Shown here piece by piece: positions 10,433-20,475 of a DNA stretch of 64,000 nucleotides. Within the stretch, counting starts at the first letter, position 1; each line of letters starts with the position of its first letter. The notes under the pieces were generated by a model that searched no databases, was not told the origin of the DNA, and was given only the letters and a program-made list of their open reading frames with translations. The stretch comes from Paraspadella gotoi. Its lineage: Eukaryota; Chaetognatha. Location: NCBI GenBank assembly GCA_051294375.1, contig CM119263.1, forward strand, positions 26,204,758 through 26,268,757, written 5' to 3'. The position numbers were made by a program, and so were the translations under genes.

Positions 10433-13400
10433 CAATTTCTTTTCACAAACTATCTCTGTCCTCACCTTCACCTGTCCCTAATAAAAAACTGAACACTATC
10501 CTTTCTCTCAAACTCTGTGTTGGAAACTTTGCTCTGTCTCTCTCTCTCTCTTTCTTTATGCACAAAATTCTCTTCAAATTCACAAATTGAATTGGCGCTG
10601 AAGAAGACTCGTATGTGAGTCGAAACATGTCCGTTTCACTATGAAATAAAAATCGTTGTTAAATCTCTCTTCAAACTTTGTTCTAAAGCTTAAAAAGTTA
10701 AATAAAGGTTAGTACTACAATTTTTTTTAAATTTTGACAATAAATTGGTTAAAAATAGATCATTATCATTAGCTGAATTTCATGGTTTTTTAAAACTGTC
10801 ATCAATAAAACAAAAAAAATTGAAAAAAATTGTATTAATAACCTTTATCTAATTTTTAAAGCTCTATCAGAATTTATTAAAAAAAATTAAAATAATTTTT
10901 TCACTTTATATAGTAATAAAATAATCTTTAAATGCTTCCGTGCGCTAATTAATAAGATAAATTTAAAAATTTTTAAAAATTTTTATTATCTTTAACAGTC
11001 ACTTAACCATTATTTATTTGAGAGAACTTCTAGTTTTCAACCTGTTCCTGCCTATATTATATATAATTATATATATGTAGTCGGGCATTGCCAAGGTTCA
11101 CCCCGCCTATAAGCATGATTCACCACATATATATTTGAGCAATGTACAACAATGATAAATGTTTTAAACTGATTAATGGTGTATTTTAACAATTAACTAA
11201 TAATAAATTAAGTGAAGAGAGAATGTGAAAAATGAACTTTTATATTTTACATATGATTAGGGATAGGTAAGTTAAAGGAGGGTGAAATTTAAGAAGTGAA
11301 GATTGGGAAGTAAGGCATAGTGAAAGTTGCAGATCAAAATTTGAATAGTTAATCATGAACAGTCTTGGACTAAAGAACATTGATATATAAAAAAAAAATT
11401 TAAAAATTTATCAATTTTTGCATATGCCCATATTTATACCATAGAAAATGTTAAAATTTTAAAATATTTTTTTTTTAGTTTTAAAAGCAGATTCGAATTC
11501 TTCATAAAAAGCTTATATTTTCTTTTATAAGTCTTAAACAAAAAATATTTCATTAAGTTTTGATTCTACTTGATTTTAATATTTTTTCTACGCTTTATTG
11601 GGATGATCGGGGAAAAAACGATCTTGAATTGACATTTTTTATCAAGAATTTATTTTAAAAATAATTTTGCTGGAAAGATCACCACTATACTAAGAATTTT
11701 TGATTTTATGATATGATCTGTTGTAAATTTGTAATATCATAACTTATTATCTGGTTAGCTGCTTATCGCTAAATTATCGTAAGCAGATCCGACATTGCTT
11801 GCTCACACTTGTTTCTTTTCACCTGAATGCGAATTCCGTTTGGCTGTTGGGCCTGATTGACGTTTCGCTTGCGCCTGCCTCCCGACCCCAGTTGGATCGA
11901 GCAACAGGTGCTATCGGAGCCACATGAGACGTAACCCCGATTGTTTTGGTTACCGTTCGAAACCGATGAACAGGAAATGTTGTTTGTTTGCGACACCGAT
12001 TTTACTGAAAAATAAAAATGATTTTTATTCCTTGGCTCACCACAGCGAATCGCTTAAAATATTAATCTTAGTGTATTGGCCTCTGCTTACAATCCTCGCA
12101 TTCAGATAAAAAACTAGTTTTTCCAGTATTGTTCAGTTACTATTAACAAAATAAATTTAAATTGCCCCATAATATTAAATTAGGCCAAAATACGGATTAG
12201 TTTAAAACCATCTCCAGCTATTTCTAATCATATAAGAGTAACATTTTTGCAACTTTAGGGAAAAAAATCATGTCCATTTTTGTCCATTTTCACTTTCGTC
12301 TTCAAATTTGAATGCCAAGGAAAGTTGAGAAAATTTTTTATTTTGGAATTCCTTTCTCCTTATCTTCTTCACCCCTGAGTAAAATATTTTCCTTATATCA
12401 TTCATAGTTCACTTATGAATTAATTTTAAAGTTGACAAGTCAAAAAGTCGCAGTTTTAGTTTTTATTATAATTTATTAAACAAAAATAGTTTAAATTGGC
12501 TTAAACTAACAGAAAAATAAGCCCACAGAATAAGCTTTTAACACCTACAAAATTATCAAAAAAACTCATTTCGTTTAGCCATAGATAATTTTTAAAGACG
12601 ACAATTAATTTGTGACTTTTTGTGACTTGCATTTATTTTTAATAAAGATAAGATTTTAAATTTATTTTATAGTTTTAACAGTTGAGGAACATACTGACGT
12701 TAATAAAACAAAAAAAACCGCATCGTTTTAAACCAATGGAAAGCGTCAGGACTTGTTTTTTCTCAGAATCGGACAGATTTGCGGAAATATTTTCCGCAAA
12801 ATCTGTCGATTTACTAAATTTGCCAGGCAACCCAAATTGAAAGAAAAATCATGAGATACCGTAAATTTCTTTCTTATAATGGATATTAAGAAATTTCTTT
12901 GATTTGGCTCAATGTAAATGCAGAAAAGTAGTGGAGGGAACAGGAAAGGGGAGAACAAGAAAAGGAGAAGGGGAGAATGAGAGAGAAAGGGGAAAAGCAT
13001 AAAAAAGAAGGCAAAGGAGAAAAAAAAATAAGGAGATAAAGAAAGGCGGAAAAAGAAAGGAAAAATGGAAAGAAAAGAGGGGAAAAGAGGGGAAAAGAAA
13101 GAGAAGGAGAGAAGGCGATAAAAAAGGATAAGGAAAGGTCAAATAGTGGCAGAGAAAGGTAGGGTCATAGAAAGGTAAGTTACGGCTGTGAAAAGTAGGG
13201 AGGAAAGAGGAAGATAAAAATAGAAACACAGAGAAGAAAAGAGATGAAGAAGAGAAATAAGGGAAACGGTATGAAAGAAAAAAAAATGTATCAGATAATG
13301 TGGCATCTTGTCTGAAAAGTTTTGTGTAATTAAAAAGCCACAAAAATTAAAAAGAGGAATTTGATCTTTAAAAGTTGTTGGTACCATAAAAATTCATTCA

Positions 13401-16400
13401 TACTTTCATCTCAAATTAGGTTGTTAATGAGATTAGATTGATAATCTCCGAAGAAATCATGTTTTACCGTATTTTTAACTCATAGAAATTTAACTGACCA
13501 GTACTAGGTAATAAGAATGAGATAACCATAACAAACCGTTTTTTTAAATAAAGAAAACTTCATACTAATCACTGAGATCAAAAAAGATGGTAATTATTAA
13601 GTTCAGAAATCGTTACCTAAAGGACGTCGATCGTACGTGGAGCCATTGCAGCAAATGTTATTTGATTTTAATAATTATGTCAGTTCGAAAATTTAAATGA
13701 GAAAAAGAAATAGTAATATAGATACTAGTAATAGTAATTCCAACTTTAATTTCCTCCCAACTTCAAGATTAAAATTATTTCATAAATAAAATAAACTTAC
13801 AAAGGTTGCACGTGGTTCCCTGGTATTGTGAGGTGCATGTGCACTCGAAACCATTCGCGACATTTGCGCACGTCCCATATACGCAAGGGCTCGACGAGCA
13901 AGCGACCGCTGGATGGAAAAGCAATGGAAGTGAAATCTCCGCGAGGCTAAATTATATTAAAAACAAGTTTGAGCAAACTATTTTCCGAAAGCGCTTCATT
14001 TCGTTTTCTTAAGGATTAAAATCCTTGAAATTAGAATTGTAAACGTTGTTTTAACACAAAAATCCTTTCAAATCTATAAACGATTTTCCAACTTGTAATC
14101 CTTAACCCAATCCCCTAAACCCAAACGTTATTTCTAAACCCAAATCCCTAACCTAATGCTTAGCCATAATCCCTAACCTATTCCCTATTCCTAACCCCTG
14201 ACTTAATCTTTAAACTTTAAAGAATAAACTAAATACGGCGGGACCTCCTTTCCTATCCCCAAGACTTACACGTGGCGCATCTTAGTCCCTCGAAACCGGA
14301 AGCGCAGGTGCATTCGAAATTTCCCGGCAATCTTGTGCAAGTTCCGCCGTTCAGACATTGGTTGCTGTGACAAAGGTCTGGGGAGAAAAAATGTATTTGG
14401 AGTCGAAATGGATGCATGAATCGGAGGTGAAACGGAACAAAGGGAGAGAGAGCGATTGCGCTTTTGCGCCACTGGATGTTCGTATAAAAATTTAACATTT
14501 TTTTACAATATGAAAAAGTCTGCAATAAAAGTCTTTTGTCCTTTTACAACCAAATTGACTTATGATTTTAGATTTTGATTAAATTAATTTTCCTCATGCA
14601 TGGAAGCATTTTAATATTTAATAATATATAAGAAATGCTTAAAAGTTTTTTAAAGAAATTTAAATTTTTAAAAACGGATTCGGATAAAGATTAAAAAGTT
14701 AGATAAAGGTTAGTATTACAAATTTCAAAAATTTTAATGATAAATAGGCTCAAATTTGAAAAAACTTAAAAAATTATTATCATTATCATCATTTATTAAA
14801 TTTTATAGTTTTTTTAAATTTTCATAGATAATTCATTAAAATTTTAAAAAGCTGTATTAATAAACTTCATCTAACTTCAAGATCTATCACAATCCGTTAA
14901 AAAATATTAAAATTATTAAAATTTTTTTTTGATATTATATGGTATTCAGATAATATAAAATAGCTTCCCTACGTTTAACTATAAGATAAATCTTAATTTT
15001 TTTTTATTTTCACGATCTTTTAATAAATACATTAACAATATTTATACCGGACTTCTGTTAGTTTGTAACCTGTTCCGCCTTAATAACTACGTACATATAA
15101 ATATTACTTTTTAGGACTTCGTTCGAAAGGCTAAGATTCATATTGTTCAAATTGAACCCAAGTCGTTTCTTTTAATATTTTCCTCACCGTTTTGACAATT
15201 AGCTCCATCGTAACCGTCGTCGCATTCACAAGTCTGTACAACTTCAATGAGTAAACCGTTTTGTTCATTCCTGATGTATGTGCACTGTCCGTTCTGACCG
15301 CAGTTTAAATTACAACGGGTCAATTCTGAAATAAAAAGGAACGACGATTATGGATTAATATTAATATTAATATTGAAGAGACAGTAATAATTGTTATGAG
15401 TTAGTGACAGTCCCTGAGCTTCGGGTCAGGCTGTAACGGTGCCAGCGGGATTCCTCCCACACGGGATTCCTCCCTACTGCATTCCTCCCACGCGGGATTC
15501 CTCCCACGGGATTTCTCCCACACGGGATTCTTCCCACGGGATTCCTCCCACGGGATTCCTCCCATGCGGGATTGCTCCCACACGGGATTCCTTCCACAGC
15601 GTAGCGAAAGTTACATACGAAAATTCTAAATGTCAATTATGAACAACATACCATAAGTGAACATTACTTTTTTTAAAAAAATAATTTCATGTTCTTCAAT
15701 TTTTGCAATAGACTATATTTATAGTACTATCCTTATAAAATCAAAAAAATTCAATATAGGCTTTTCTTAATTTTTATTGCAGATTTAAATTCCTCGTCAA
15801 AAGTTGATAAAAGAAAATATAAATCATTTTTAAAAATAGGTTAAAAATTTAAAAAAAATATATTTAATATATAAAATTTTAATTTTCAGCTTAAAATATA
15901 GGTTTTTTTATATTTGATCAACTAAATGAAAACAAAATTAAAAAAGAGTTATATTTCTTTTTATCAACTTTTTATGACGAATCCAAATCTGCAAAAATAT
16001 CTCACAAAAAACTATTTTGAAATTTTAATATTTATTGGATTAGTACGAGTATAAATATGGCCTACTGTGTACATTGTATTATTTATTTAAAAATTTTTTT
16101 ATACATAAATGTTCATTGGTATAATGTGGTTCGTTCCTCACTTTTAGAATTTTAATTCAAGTAAAATTTAGATTTTTTACTACGCTTTGGAATCCACACG
16201 GTCAATTAATGAACAAGGCGCCAGGTCATCGTTACACCAACCTGGTTGGACGCTCAACTGCCCTTCCGTCTTCAGTTGGACGGCGCAAGTCAGCGTAAAG
16301 CTATGGCATCGACTCGTGTAGATCGGTAAGTCCGCGCTCCTACGAACGTTCACCGTCGCCGTGAACGAGTGATTGTGAAAGGAATGGACCGACTGAAATA

Positions 16401-16504
16401 AATTGCGTTTTTTTGGTGAGCATGTCAACATGTAAGTTATGTAAGTTATTTTGGTTATACCAATTTAATAAGGAGAGAGAGAGAGAAGAGAGAGAGAAGA
16501 GAGA

Positions 16505-16546
<42 letters not shown>

Positions 16547-16603
16547 CAAGAGAGAGAGAAGAGAGGGGACACACAGAGAGAGAGAGAAGAGAGAGAGAGA
16601 GAG

Positions 16604-16640
<37 letters not shown>

Positions 16641-16691
16641 AGACAGAAAAAAGGAAAAGAAAGAAAGAAAGAAGAAAAGAAAAGAAAGAAA

Positions 16692-16724
<33 letters not shown>

Positions 16725-17063
16725 TGAAAGAATGACCTCAGAGTCGCTGCAATCGCTGAAGTTTCCCTTGATGACGAAGACGTTCGTCTCCTCCACGATT
16801 GTGGCTTGACAATTTGCGGCAGCAAAGGAAATGCTCGCCCCGGACGCGGGAAAGTCCAGGCCGCCGCCGACCTTTTCGAATCGAACGCAAAAGCCGCGCC
16901 AGTAGGGGTCGCCCCCGTTATGGCAATTGGCGACTTGGCAATTCTTGATCACTCGGACGCCGGTGCAATCCGTCGTGATTGTGGCGGAGGCGTGGGGAAA
17001 GAGGAGGAAGTGGAGAAGGGGGAAAATGAGAAAAGGAAGCGAGGAGCGGAGCGGCCCGCTCAT
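6091..17063 (-). CDS. Secreted/ectodomain protein with signal peptide and three EGF-like modules (3' end not found)
   Basis: Nine minus-strand exons fit by splice signals and phase: 17063-16737, 16392-16200, 15325-15188, 14377-14270, 13908-13801, 12004-11823, 8509-8228, 6884-6790, 6245-6091. Exon 1 encodes a start Met and a clear signal peptide (SLPFLIFPLLHFLLFPHASA), then a Cys-containing domain. Exon 2 adds more Cys (RCHSFTLTC, WCNDD). Exons 3-5 are phase 1-1 and each encodes one EGF-like module: CNLNCGQNGQC..CECDDGYDGANC; CHSNQCLNGGTC..CTCASGFEGLRC; CSSSPCVYGTC..CTCTSQYQGTTC. This is the classic exon-shuffling arrangement. Exon 6 contains a possible furin site (GGRRKRN). Exons 7-9 encode a further ectodomain with sparse Cys, ending ...FSKCPCGLDFIG at a strong donor (G|GTAAGC), so at least one more exon should follow below 6091. 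For exon 9 I chose the second of two adjacent acceptors because it keeps the frame. The product is extracellular or membrane-anchored; ligand and function are unknown. A ZP-like C-terminal region is possible but not shown. Confidence 0.7.
7094..7435 (+). pseudogene. Penelope-like element, C-terminal GIY-YIG endonuclease fragment
   Basis: The frame includes VLNRQEVLEAIYIKALEPSL followed by NRHGGRFELLPRYDSL. The pattern EA-x-x-I-x-x-x-x-PxLNR-x-x-G-x-x-x-L-x-x-x-YD is typical of the end of the GIY-YIG endonuclease domain in Penelope-like retroelements, as I remember the family. The catalytic part of the domain and the whole reverse transcriptase are missing. The tail after that is low-complexity. 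It lies in an intron of the EGF-module gene on the opposite strand. Confidence 0.55.
8072..8110 (+). ncRNA. Hammerhead-like motif (degenerate)
   Basis: CTGATGA A GACTC-loop-GAGTC is intact, but the GAAAC that should follow stem II is deleted (GAGTC is followed directly by ATGTCC). It is probably an inactive relic of the motif seen intact at 10598. Confidence 0.45.
8866..9340 (-). repeat. tRNA-derived SINE, family S1 copy 1 plus downstream segment
   Basis: On the minus strand an A-box-like TGGCTGAGCAGG (9051-9062) is followed about 30 bases later by a B-box-like GGGTTCAATC (9011-9020). That order and spacing are typical of a tRNA-derived SINE. The segment from 'tatggcaacgggaggatagcctg' recurs almost exactly at 9341. 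The 9146-9340 part is unique to this copy and carries another 'gcggttgcgtgttcga' tRNA-like phrase. Confidence 0.7.
9341..9572 (-). repeat. tRNA-derived SINE, family S1 copy 2 (tandem)
   Basis: Nearly identical to 8866-9110 except for a 24-base internal deletion after 'cagccat', where copy 1 has 'tgagacgaggctgaggacggaca'. The B box is at 9486-9495 and the A box at 9526-9537, on the minus strand. High identity of adjacent copies suggests recent tandem duplication or unequal crossing over. Confidence 0.7.
9775..9912 (+). repeat. TIR element family E, fragment
   Basis: Contains 'gtcgggtctgcttatcgctgattccgactctataattcactttgtcggtctgtcggtc' type sequence and then 'catcgaattatgataaattatgca', matching 39834-39958 and 57166-57290. 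It is cut off by a (GA)n tract at 9914-9941. Confidence 0.7.
10150..10675 (+). mobile_element. Penelope-like element 3' region, second copy
   Basis: Matches 7680-8130 in order: 'gggggg-cagctcatttt', 'cattgttgtacatt--aatgtaat', a (CT)n tract, 'ctgtcct-accttcacct', 'cactatccttt-ctcaaa', 'gttggaaact', a second (CT)n tract and the hammerhead-like motif. The (CT)n tract here is about 55 bases (10376-10430). No coding part remains. Confidence 0.6.
10598..10633 (+). ncRNA. Hammerhead-like ribozyme core, best-preserved copy
   Basis: CTGAAGA, then A, then GACTC-GTATGT-GAGTC, then GAAACATGTCC. The conserved core pieces CUGANGA and GAAA flank a perfect five-base-pair stem II, as in hammerhead ribozymes. 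Differences from the textbook motif are the extra A before stem II and the lack of an obvious long stem III; ACATGT after the core could form only a very short stem or dimerise. Self-cleavage is inferred, not shown. Confidence 0.45.
10690..11050 (+). repeat. AT-rich repeat, family G copy
   Basis: Shares ordered phrases with 14690-15090: 'gttaaataaaggttagta', 'gtattaataa-ctt-atcta', 'aatagcttcc-/aatgcttccg', 'agataaat' and 'cttct-gttt--aacctgttcc'. The 5' and 3' halves contain inverted 'agataaaggttagtat'/'attaataacctttatct' segments, so it is a foldback-like element. Confidence 0.55.
11095..11370 (-). repeat. Penelope-like element 3' region, inverted partial copy
   Basis: Read on the minus strand, the segment contains 'attgttgtacattgct', 'ttaacttacctatccctaat' and 'ttcactatgccttacttccc'. 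These correspond to the non-coding 3' region seen at 7700-7860 and 10200-10360. Confidence 0.4.
11390..11610. repeat. Half of a foldback element, family F
   Basis: Matches one arm of the long palindromes at 15597-16190 and 28975-29712, including 'ccatatttatac', 'gcagatt-gaattc-tcataaaa' and the terminal 'ctacgcttta'. Only one arm is present. Confidence 0.5.
12700..13390. other. Intron DNA with a purine-rich tract
   Basis: From about 12915 to 13290 the plus strand is almost entirely A/G (gaaaggggagaac...). Open frames here on the minus strand (12746-13000, 12909-13343) are CT-rich low-complexity translations without splice or family support. The stretch lies in the intron between exons 5 and 6 of the EGF-module gene. 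Confidence 0.6.
14095..14215 (-). repeat. Degenerate telomere-like (CCCTAA)n tract
   Basis: Irregular units such as ccctaaac, ccctaacc, cctaaccc and ccctattc are repeated about a dozen times with many variants. This resembles an old interstitial telomeric-type repeat inside an intron. Confidence 0.4.
14600..15090 (+). repeat. AT-rich repeat, family G copy
   Basis: See the copy at 10690-11050. This one also preserves 'aataatatata-gaaatg', 'aaaaacggattc' and the end 'cctgttcc-gcc'. It lies in the intron between EGF-module exons 3 and 4. Confidence 0.55.
15438..15600 (+). repeat. Minisatellite of about 15-17 bp, GGGATTCCTCCCACn
   Basis: About ten tandem units of the type 'cgggattcctcccaca/cg' with small length variation. 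The array lies exactly between the end of a family B SINE fragment (15373-15437) and the start of a family F foldback element (15597). Confidence 0.85.
15597..16190. mobile_element. Foldback element, family F, full copy
   Basis: Terminal arms 'cagcgtagcgaaagtta...' and '...tactacgcttt' are inverted. Internal phrases such as 'attgcagatttaaattcctcgtcaaaagttgataaaagaaaatata' recur inverted as '...tatatttctttttatcaactttttatgacgaatccaaatctgca'. It matches 28975-29712 in both arms. No open frame is present. It sits in the intron between exons 2 and 3 of the EGF-module gene. Confidence 0.7.
16472..16735 (+). repeat. Long (GA)n / (GAAA)n tract in an intron
   Basis: About 170 bases of GA-rich repeats grade into GAAA repeats, immediately beside the exon 1 donor of the EGF-module gene at 16737. 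The CT-rich sense strand of that gene therefore lies just after the splice donor. Open frames across the tract are translations of the repeat. Confidence 0.9.
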
Positions 17064-18365
17064 TGTTAAGGGAGATCGGTTGGGGATCTGGGAAAGAGGA
17101 GGGGTGGGGGATGGACGTCGATTCTTTGACGGTCTCCGAAGTAGGTGTGGACAAACGAAGGCGAGATATGTTTTTGTTTTTTTGTTTTTTTGTCAAAAAA
17201 GATTATTCTTTTTTGTTAATACAGTATTGAGACTTCCTTTGTATTATTTTATCGTACATCCTTTATTTCTTTTTGTTTCGTACTGCCTGTTTAATTTCGG
17301 GAAATGGAAACAAAGAAATTTAACTTATTAACTCATCAACTTATTTAATTTAATTTATTTCTTTTTTACATTATATTAGAAAAAATACGTTGAAATTTAA
17401 AAAAAAAAAGGAGACAATTTTTCGTGTCGAGAATGAAATAGCAAAATGCATATATGACCGCTCCTTGAAATATTAAAATATTTGATACGAGGAATGGAAG
17501 GAGGAGAGGAGGAGGAAGAGGAGATTCGCGAAAGAAAAAGAAAACCTGTTTGATTTCGACGAGGAACTTTGCAGGAATTCCCTATTATTTTTTTTGTATC
17601 GATATTTTGACTCCAAATCGGCTTTTATGATGACGTCCTGAACGGGTGCGATGCTTAATGAGAGAAGGCAAGCGGCAAGGAAGGTGACATGGAGAAGGGC
17701 CAATGGCGGGAGCAATGGAATGACAAAAACAAGTTCATTTACCGGGGCATCAGAGGGGAGGGGATGCTAAAAAGCGACGACGACGACGACGACGATGAAA
17801 ACGACACCGACTATCAAACGGGTTTGATTCGTTTTTATAATGGTCGCACATTTTCTCTTCTTCAAATCGAGAGAAGGGACCTTACCTAAAATGAGAGAGA
17901 GAGAGAAAATAACAGAGCGGTTAAATGGTCCCAAGCTTTATGTCATAATTTGTTTGTTTCGCCTGCTTTTAATTATACTTTTTTTTTTAAATAATGAGTC
18001 GTAAACAAACTAGATACGAAAAAAAAATTTCAAAAAAGTAAGATTAATTTCATGTTATATTACTATTTTAGTTCTTCGCTTTATTTGAAATATTGAATCA
18101 TGGATATATATGGGGAGAGGGATGTCAGTGTTGTCTTCTGGAAATAAAGAGAGGATGTATACGTACATGGTTAAAAATACTATCTTAACCGAAGTTCTGA
18201 TTAGTTATAAATCGTTTTTGTTATTTTATGAGAAATATAAATATTTAAAAAGCCGCTGTTGTGATATTGGGTTTGGTCAAAGAGTTGAAAAAAAAAGGAA
18301 ATTTTTATTTATACATATGTATGTAATTACCAAATAGTGTTGTAATACCAAACATAACCATAGCC

Positions 18366-18666
18366 NNNNNNNNNNNNNNNNNNNNNNNNNNNNNNNNNNN
18401 NNNNNNNNNNNNNNNNNNNNNNNNNNNNNNNNNNNNNNNNNNNNNNNNNNNNNNNNNNNNNNNNNNNNNNNNNNNNNNNNNNNNNNNNNNNNNNNNNNNN
18501 NNNNNNNNNNNNNNNNNNNNNNNNNNNNNNNNNNNNNNNNNNNNNNNNNNNNNNNNNNNNNNNNNNNNNNNNNNNNNNNNNNNNNNNNNNNNNNNNNNNN
18601 NNNNNNNNNNNNNNNNNNNNNNNNNNNNNNNNNNNNNNNNNNNNNNNNNNNNNNNNNNNNNNNNNN
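18366..18666. other. Assembly gap (N)
   Basis: A run of about 300 N. Further gaps are at 20328-20351 and about 24640-25305. Open frames reported across them are not real. Confidence 0.98.
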
Positions 18667-19074
18667 ATCTTCGAAATTCACGTTTTTTTTTGAGTAGCCG
18701 TAGTGGGGGGCAATTGGCATATTTTAGTGGGTCAGAGGAAAAAGTTAAGTGTTTCGAATCCGAACGAAGCCCTAACCCTTAATTTATTGTGCGAATCCTC
18801 AAGTATTCGTTTCTTCTCTTCTTACTTTCGATTAGGAATAAAACGTTTTCATTGTTGTAAACTTAAGCCAATGAATTAATTTTAAAAACATTTTTCTGCG
18901 AGAACTCGAAAGTAGTTCGTCCACAATGTCATGTTTGAAATGAGAGCGAAAACACTGGAGTAATTAAATGTTTATTACCGGTTTCGTTTAAAATTTGGTC
19001 ATATCTGTTATTTACCTAAAAAAAAAATACTTTACGGACGGAGAGAGACAGAGGATATTGTGTGGATAACGCCC

Positions 19075-19245
19075 TCAGTGGGATGAAGAGTGCTATCCGC
19101 AACTTTCATCCCCTCTAGCATCTATGGAACGGATCCTGGACCTGAGGGTTTTTCACGCTCCCAGGGCGGTTTAAGGCCGTCCTCACGATTCCCGCAGGGT
19201 AGGCACCATTGGAAATCGATCCCGGTACCTGATGGTATTATTCAG
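19075..19245 (+). repeat. SINE-like segment related to family B
   Basis: The phrases 'ccagggcggtttaaggccgtcctcac' and 'ggcaccattgg' match the middle of the family B copy near 28170-28245 ('ccaggcggttttatggccccc', 'tcaccaatgg'). 'aatcgatcccggtacc' resembles a degraded B box. A short (GA)n tract ends it at 19261. Confidence 0.4.
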
Positions 19246-19261
19246 AGAGAGAGAGAGAGAG

Positions 19262-20327
19262 GGAATATCGGGTCACTCGATCGGCATAGTGTCGTCCACA
19301 AATCAATGATTATGTCACTGAGGTAGTGAAAAAATATCACCTCGGCTTTTCAGTTCTTCAGCGTGGAATAGCGTCTTGATCTAACGCTAATTATTCGTAA
19401 CCCAAAGTCTAACCTTGCTTGAAACGGACAATGCAAAAGAGTAACGGTCCAATTAAACTGCAACTAGATACGATGTTCCGGAAAGTCGGGCAACTGTCAG
19501 GATATTCTCCAAGACCTACTGGGGAAAGTAAGTGTAAGGGCTACCCACTGAGGAGCTTGGTGATCCCCTGTCCATTTCACTGTGACCAGTAACCATTAGA
19601 CAGCCCAAATAGATAGACTTTTTATTCAACGACAAGTACGATTACTATTACTATTACTTTGACCCAAATTCCGAGAAATATTCTTTTCAGTTTTTTCCTC
19701 TTCAGTTTCGCTTTTCTCAATCATACCAAACTAGCTATTTCCTGATTCGAACTAGGAACAAAAACTGGAAAACGCCCACCTACAGAAAATTGTCAGTAAT
19801 GTTCGTCAGATGTAATGAATCTTTAGAAAAAAAAAAGTTACATTGACACCAATTATGTCGAAAAATCGAAATATAACATTTCTTGAACGATAAAAACCCG
19901 AAAAGGTTCCTCTCAGGCTCTCAGGACAAAGAGATTATTCTAGTTGGAAAACTTTTTTTCAAACCAGTTTTTTGTTAATGGAGTTAAAGTTGGTAAGTTA
20001 TTTTTTAATAAAATTTGTTAACATTTGTAATAATTTTGCAATGTGTAGACTAAATTCAAACATCTATATATCTATCGTTATCAGTAAACTTACTAGACCA
20101 CTCTCAACTTCGAGACTTAAGAAATGAATTCGAACATCAAAAAAAAAGCAGGAACAACTAAAAGGAAAGCCAAGAACAAACAAAAACAATTAAGTACAAA
20201 GAATTCAAATAAATTTGAGAAGATAAAGGTAGTTAAAAGTGGGTTGGTCGTACGTTTTTTAATAGGTGGTTAAAATATTTTGAAATTAATTTGAAAGTCA
20301 GAAAAAAAGAAAGAGAGAAAACAAAAN
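19262..20327. other. No gene recognised
   Basis: AT-rich sequence with no recognisable exon or repeat copy. Short open frames only. Confidence 0.5.
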
Positions 20328-20421
20328 NNNNNNNNNNNNNNNNNNNNNNNNAAAAGAATTTACCAGAAGGGAGGAGAGAGGAGAGAGAGAGAGACGAAAG
20401 GAGAGAAGAGAGAGAGAGAGA

Positions 20422-20458
<37 letters not shown>

Positions 20459-20475
20459 AGAGACGACGAGGCAGA

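Noticed and set aside
16413-16825. Long open frames of repeated RE or LS residues
   Set aside because: Direct translations of the (GA)n microsatellite.
17473-17760. Minus-strand frame with a signal-peptide-like stretch (LLHVTFLAACLLSLSIAP)
   Set aside because: No ATG in frame before the hydrophobic part, no splice partner, and it ends in low-complexity sequence.
18277-18720. Open frames running through N runs (also 24536-25357)
   Set aside because: They consist of unknown bases; no sequence evidence.
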